Below, in pieces: positions 4,118-6,566 of a stretch of DNA of 6,566 bases (position 1 is the stretch's first letter; each line of letters opens with the position of its first letter). Source of the stretch: Clostridiales bacterium (GTDB taxonomy: Bacteria; Bacillota; Clostridia; Lachnospirales; Lachnospiraceae); the NCBI GenBank assembly GCA_021204765.1, contig JAJPYU010000119.1, positions 1-6,566 on the forward strand, written 5' to 3'. The notes below the pieces were generated by a model. The model had not been told where the DNA came from. It ran no database searches and saw only the letters and a list, made by a program, of their open reading frames with translations. The position numbers were made by a program, and so were the translations under genes.

Positions 4118-6566
4118 GATACAGGGATTTAAATCCTTTGCCAATCGCATAGTGCTGGAATTTCACAATGGCATCACCGGCATAGTTGGCCCCAACGGCA
4201 GCGGCAAGAGCAATATTGCCGACGCTGTCCGCTGGGTCCTGGGAGAGCAGAAAGTAAGGCAGCTTCGAAGCACCGGGATGCAGGATGTGATCTTTGCCGG
4301 GACGGAGACTCGCCGTCCCGTCAGTTTTGCATACGTGGCCATAACCCTGGATAATTCTGACCGTGCCCTGGGATTGGGTTACAACGAAGTCACCGTGGCC
4401 CGCCGGGTTTACCGTTCCGGCGAGAGCGAGTATCTCTTAAACGGTACCGCCTGCCGTCTCCGGGACATTCACGAGCTTTTCTACGATACCGGCATAGGCA
4501 AGGAGGGGTACTCCATCATCGGACAGGGCCAGATCGACAGGATCTTAAGCGGCAAGCCCGAGGAGCGCCGTGAGCTTTTCGATGAGGCTGCCGGAATAGT
4601 GAAGTTCAAACGCCGCAAGCAGCTCACTATGAAAAAGCTTGAAAATGAGCAGCAGAACATGCTCCGGGTCACGGATATCATGAGCGAGCTCGAGCGTCAG
4701 GTGGGTCCGTTGGCGCGGCAGTCGGAGAAGGCCAGGATCTACCTTAAGAAAAAGGAGGAGCTTAAATCCTGCGAGGTGAATTCTTTCCTCATGGAGATGG
4801 ACCGCATGGATAAGGAAAGCGCCTCCGTCGCTGATAAATATGACATTGCCACAAAGCAGCAGAATGAGACTTCCGGAGAGTTTGATGCCATCCGGGTGAA
4901 ATATGAGGATCTGGAGAGACGCATGGAGACAAATGACGCGCGGATCGCAGACCTTAATTCCCAGATTGCGGCTATTGATGTGGATCGTGAGAAGAATGAG
5001 GGCCGGATAAATGTCCTCATGGAGCAGATAAATACCATCCGTCAGGGCGAGTCCCATGTAAATGACCGTCTGGATGAGCTGGTGGCCGATATAGAGAAAA
5101 AGGAGCAGACCGGTCGTGAATACAGTGACGAGAAGGCGGAGACAGACAGGCAGATAGCCCAGGTGGAGCAGACCAAAAATGAGCTGGCTCACAGGCTGGA
5201 AGTATTGCAGAAGTCTGAGAAAGAAGCCGAGGAGCAGATAGAGGCCGGAAAGCAGGAGATCATGGCGCTTTTGGAGGCCAGGGCTGCCCTGGAGGGAGAC
5301 CAGCAGCGGGCTACCACCATGATAGAGCAGGCGAATATCCGCCAGGCACAGCTCAACCAGCAGATGGTGACGGACCGGAGCACCGAATCCCCTGTCGCAG
5401 ACCAGTTAAAGGAAAAAGAGGAGGCTCTCGAGGAGCTGGATGGGCGGATACTTGACCGGGAAAAGAAAAAGATTTCCCTTTTGGCTAAGAGACGGAAATG
5501 GCAGGAGCAGAGTGCAGAGATTTCCAAAGAATTAGACACAATAAGGCAGCAGTACAACAGGCAGTCATCGGAGCTGGCGGCCCTCAAAAATATTGCGGAG
5601 CGCTATGACGGTTATGGGAACGGCATCAAAAAAGTCATGGAGCGCCGGACTGACACCAGGGGCATCCGCGGTGTGGTGGCTGACCTGATACACGTGGATA
5701 AGCGATATGAGACAGCAATAGAGACCGCCTTAGGAGGCAGCATCCAGAATATAGTCGTCGATGATGAGGATACGGCCAAGGCAATGATAGCCTACCTTAA
5801 GGAAAACCGTTTCGGCCGGGTCACTTTCCTGCCCCTTACCAGTGTATCGGCATCGGATAATATTCCCGCAAAGAAAGCCCTCTCTGAGACCGGTGCTGTA
5901 GGCATGGCTGATACCCTGGTGGAGACTGAGTCCAGATACAGGGGCATCGCGGGCTACCTGCTGGGCCGGATACTGGTGGTTGATAATATTGACCACGCCG
6001 TCGCCATTGAGAAGAAATATCATTATTCCATAAGGATAGTTACCCTGGAGGGCGAGTCACTCCTGCCCGGCGGCTCCATTTCCGGCGGTGCTTTTAAAAG
6101 TAAGGGGAATCTCCTGGGACGTACCCGGGAGATAGAAGCCCTGGAGAAGAGCCTTGAAGCCATGAAGGTGAGGGAGAAGAAAGCCGAGGAGCGCCTCACG
6201 GATGTGCAGACTGCCGGGGAGCTGGTGGGAGACGACTTAAATGATCTCGCCGCCGAGATGACTGAGCTGGGCTTAAAGCAGAACACCTTAAAGGTTGAGG
6301 TGGAGCATTTGTCCGAGGAGAAGGCAAAGCACGACGCCAGATTTAAGGACATTTTAGATGAGATAGCCTCCCTGGAGGACCAGAAGTCTGAGAGCGAGCT
6401 GGATAAAGAGCAGATAATCCTGCAGCTGGCGCATTCAAAGCAGCGTGAGGCGGACATCATTTCAAATAATGAGAAGCTGGATAAGAAGCTTACCGGCATC
6501 AGTGCCGAGGCGGCGAGGCTGGGGGATGAGATCTCCGAGATTACCGTTACCATGGCCCAGCTGGCG
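4098..6566 (+). CDS. smc: Chromosome partition protein SMC (N-terminal part, runs off the window)
   Basis: ATP-driven chromosome condensation and segregation protein that dimerises and works with ScpA and ScpB on DNA. I translated 823 codons with no stop to the window edge; full proteins have about 1,180-1,190 residues, so roughly the last third is outside. The N-terminal ATPase head (about 1-165) has the Walker A motif GPNGSGKS (31-38, lysine 37), the R-loop arginine R57 and the Q-loop GQGQ (142-145). A long coiled coil follows (about 165-500), then the hinge (about 503-664), recognisable from YDGYGNG, RGVVADLI, TALGG (543-547), RFGRVTFLPL (571-580) and GGSISGG (658-664). A second coiled coil runs to the edge. 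The signature motif and Walker B, both C-terminal, cannot be checked. The start is supported by GGGAGGGG (4087-4094) within the end of rnc and by the family-like MYLKSIEIQGFKSFA. The 20-base overlap suggests coupled translation. Confidence 0.97.
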   Translation, partial: MYLKSIEIQGFKSFANRIVLEFHNGITGIVGPNGSGKSNIADAVRWVLGEQKVRQLRSTGMQDVIFAGTETRRPVSFAYVAITLDNSDRALGLGYNEVTVARRVYRSGESEYLLNGTACRLRDIHELFYDTGIGKEGYSIIGQGQIDRILSGKPEERRELFDEAAGIVKFKRRKQLTMKKLENEQQNMLRVTDIMSELERQVGPLARQSEKARIYLKKKEELKSCEVNSFLMEMDRMDKESASVADKYDIATKQQNETSGEFDAIRVKYEDLERRMETNDARIADLNSQIAAIDVDREKNEGRINVLMEQINTIRQGESHVNDRLDELVADIEKKEQTGREYSDEKAETDRQIAQVEQTKNELAHRLEVLQKSEKEAEEQIEAGKQEIMALLEARAALEGDQQRATTMIEQANIRQAQLNQQMVTDRSTESPVADQLKEKEEALEELDGRILDREKKKISLLAKRRKWQEQSAEISKELDTIRQQYNRQSSELAALKNIAERYDGYGNGIKKVMERRTDTRGIRGVVADLIHVDKRYETAIETALGGSIQNIVVDDEDTAKAMIAYLKENRFGRVTFLPLTSVSASDNIPAKKALSETGAVGMADTLVETESRYRGIAGYLLGRILVVDNIDHAVAIEKKYHYSIRIVTLEGESLLPGGSISGGAFKSKGNLLGRTREIEALEKSLEAMKVREKKAEERLTDVQTAGELVGDDLNDLAAEMTELGLKQNTLKVEVEHLSEEKAKHDARFKDILDEIASLEDQKSESELDKEQIILQLAHSKQREADIISNNEKLDKKLTGISAEAARLGDEISEITVTMAQLA

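Noticed and set aside
4481..6553. Several - strand open frames of 66-215 codons opposite smc
   Set aside because: They are antisense shadows of a highly conserved gene, with serine- or leucine-rich low-information products, no SD sites noted, and no match to known families.

Overview
The window looks like a chromosomal housekeeping segment from a Gram-positive anaerobe of the class Clostridia. A Lachnospiraceae-like genome is my best guess. The reasons are the gene order ackA / rpmF / plsX / acpP / rnc / smc, purine-rich Shine-Dalgarno sites before every gene, AT-rich intergenic regions with clear sigma-A-type promoters beside moderately GC-rich genes, and an L32 protein with a four-cysteine zinc ribbon and an N-terminus starting MSICPKNKSSK. 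All genes lie on the + strand. I see no mobile element, CRISPR array, tRNA, rRNA or sign of recent transfer.

Layout. Positions 1-196 hold no callable gene: a long perfect palindrome (49-77), an A/T-rich dyad (109-134) and a good promoter (116-143). The promoter drives ackA, complete acetate kinase (197-1387), closed by an intrinsic terminator (1399-1431). A promoter with perfect consensus boxes (TTGACA-17-TATAAT, 1457-1485) then starts a structured leader of about 190 nt. The leader ends in a terminator-like hairpin just upstream of the rpmF ribosome binding site. rpmF (bL32, 1686-1865) is followed by a textbook terminator (1878-1906), so it appears to be an insulated, individually controlled unit. 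A second, weaker promoter (1910-1938) precedes plsX (1975-2982), acpP (3076-3300), rnc (3413-4117) and smc (4098 to the window edge, incomplete). The plsX-acpP and acpP-rnc gaps each hold hairpins; rnc and smc overlap by 20 bases.

How the genes work together. AckA makes ATP and acetate from acetyl phosphate. PlsX makes acyl phosphate from acyl-ACP for phospholipid synthesis, and AcpP is the acyl carrier it draws on. L32 is a 50S ribosomal protein, RNase III matures rRNA and cuts double-stranded RNA, and SMC organises and segregates the chromosome. The block is thus a growth-linked cluster joining energy, membrane, ribosome and chromosome functions.

Nothing here is an obviously new multi-gene system. 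The most interesting item is non-coding: the rpmF leader, where a terminator-like hairpin can compete with alternative upstream pairings. It sits where many Firmicutes carry yceD (DUF177), which is absent here. These structures were folded by eye and need computation and comparison.
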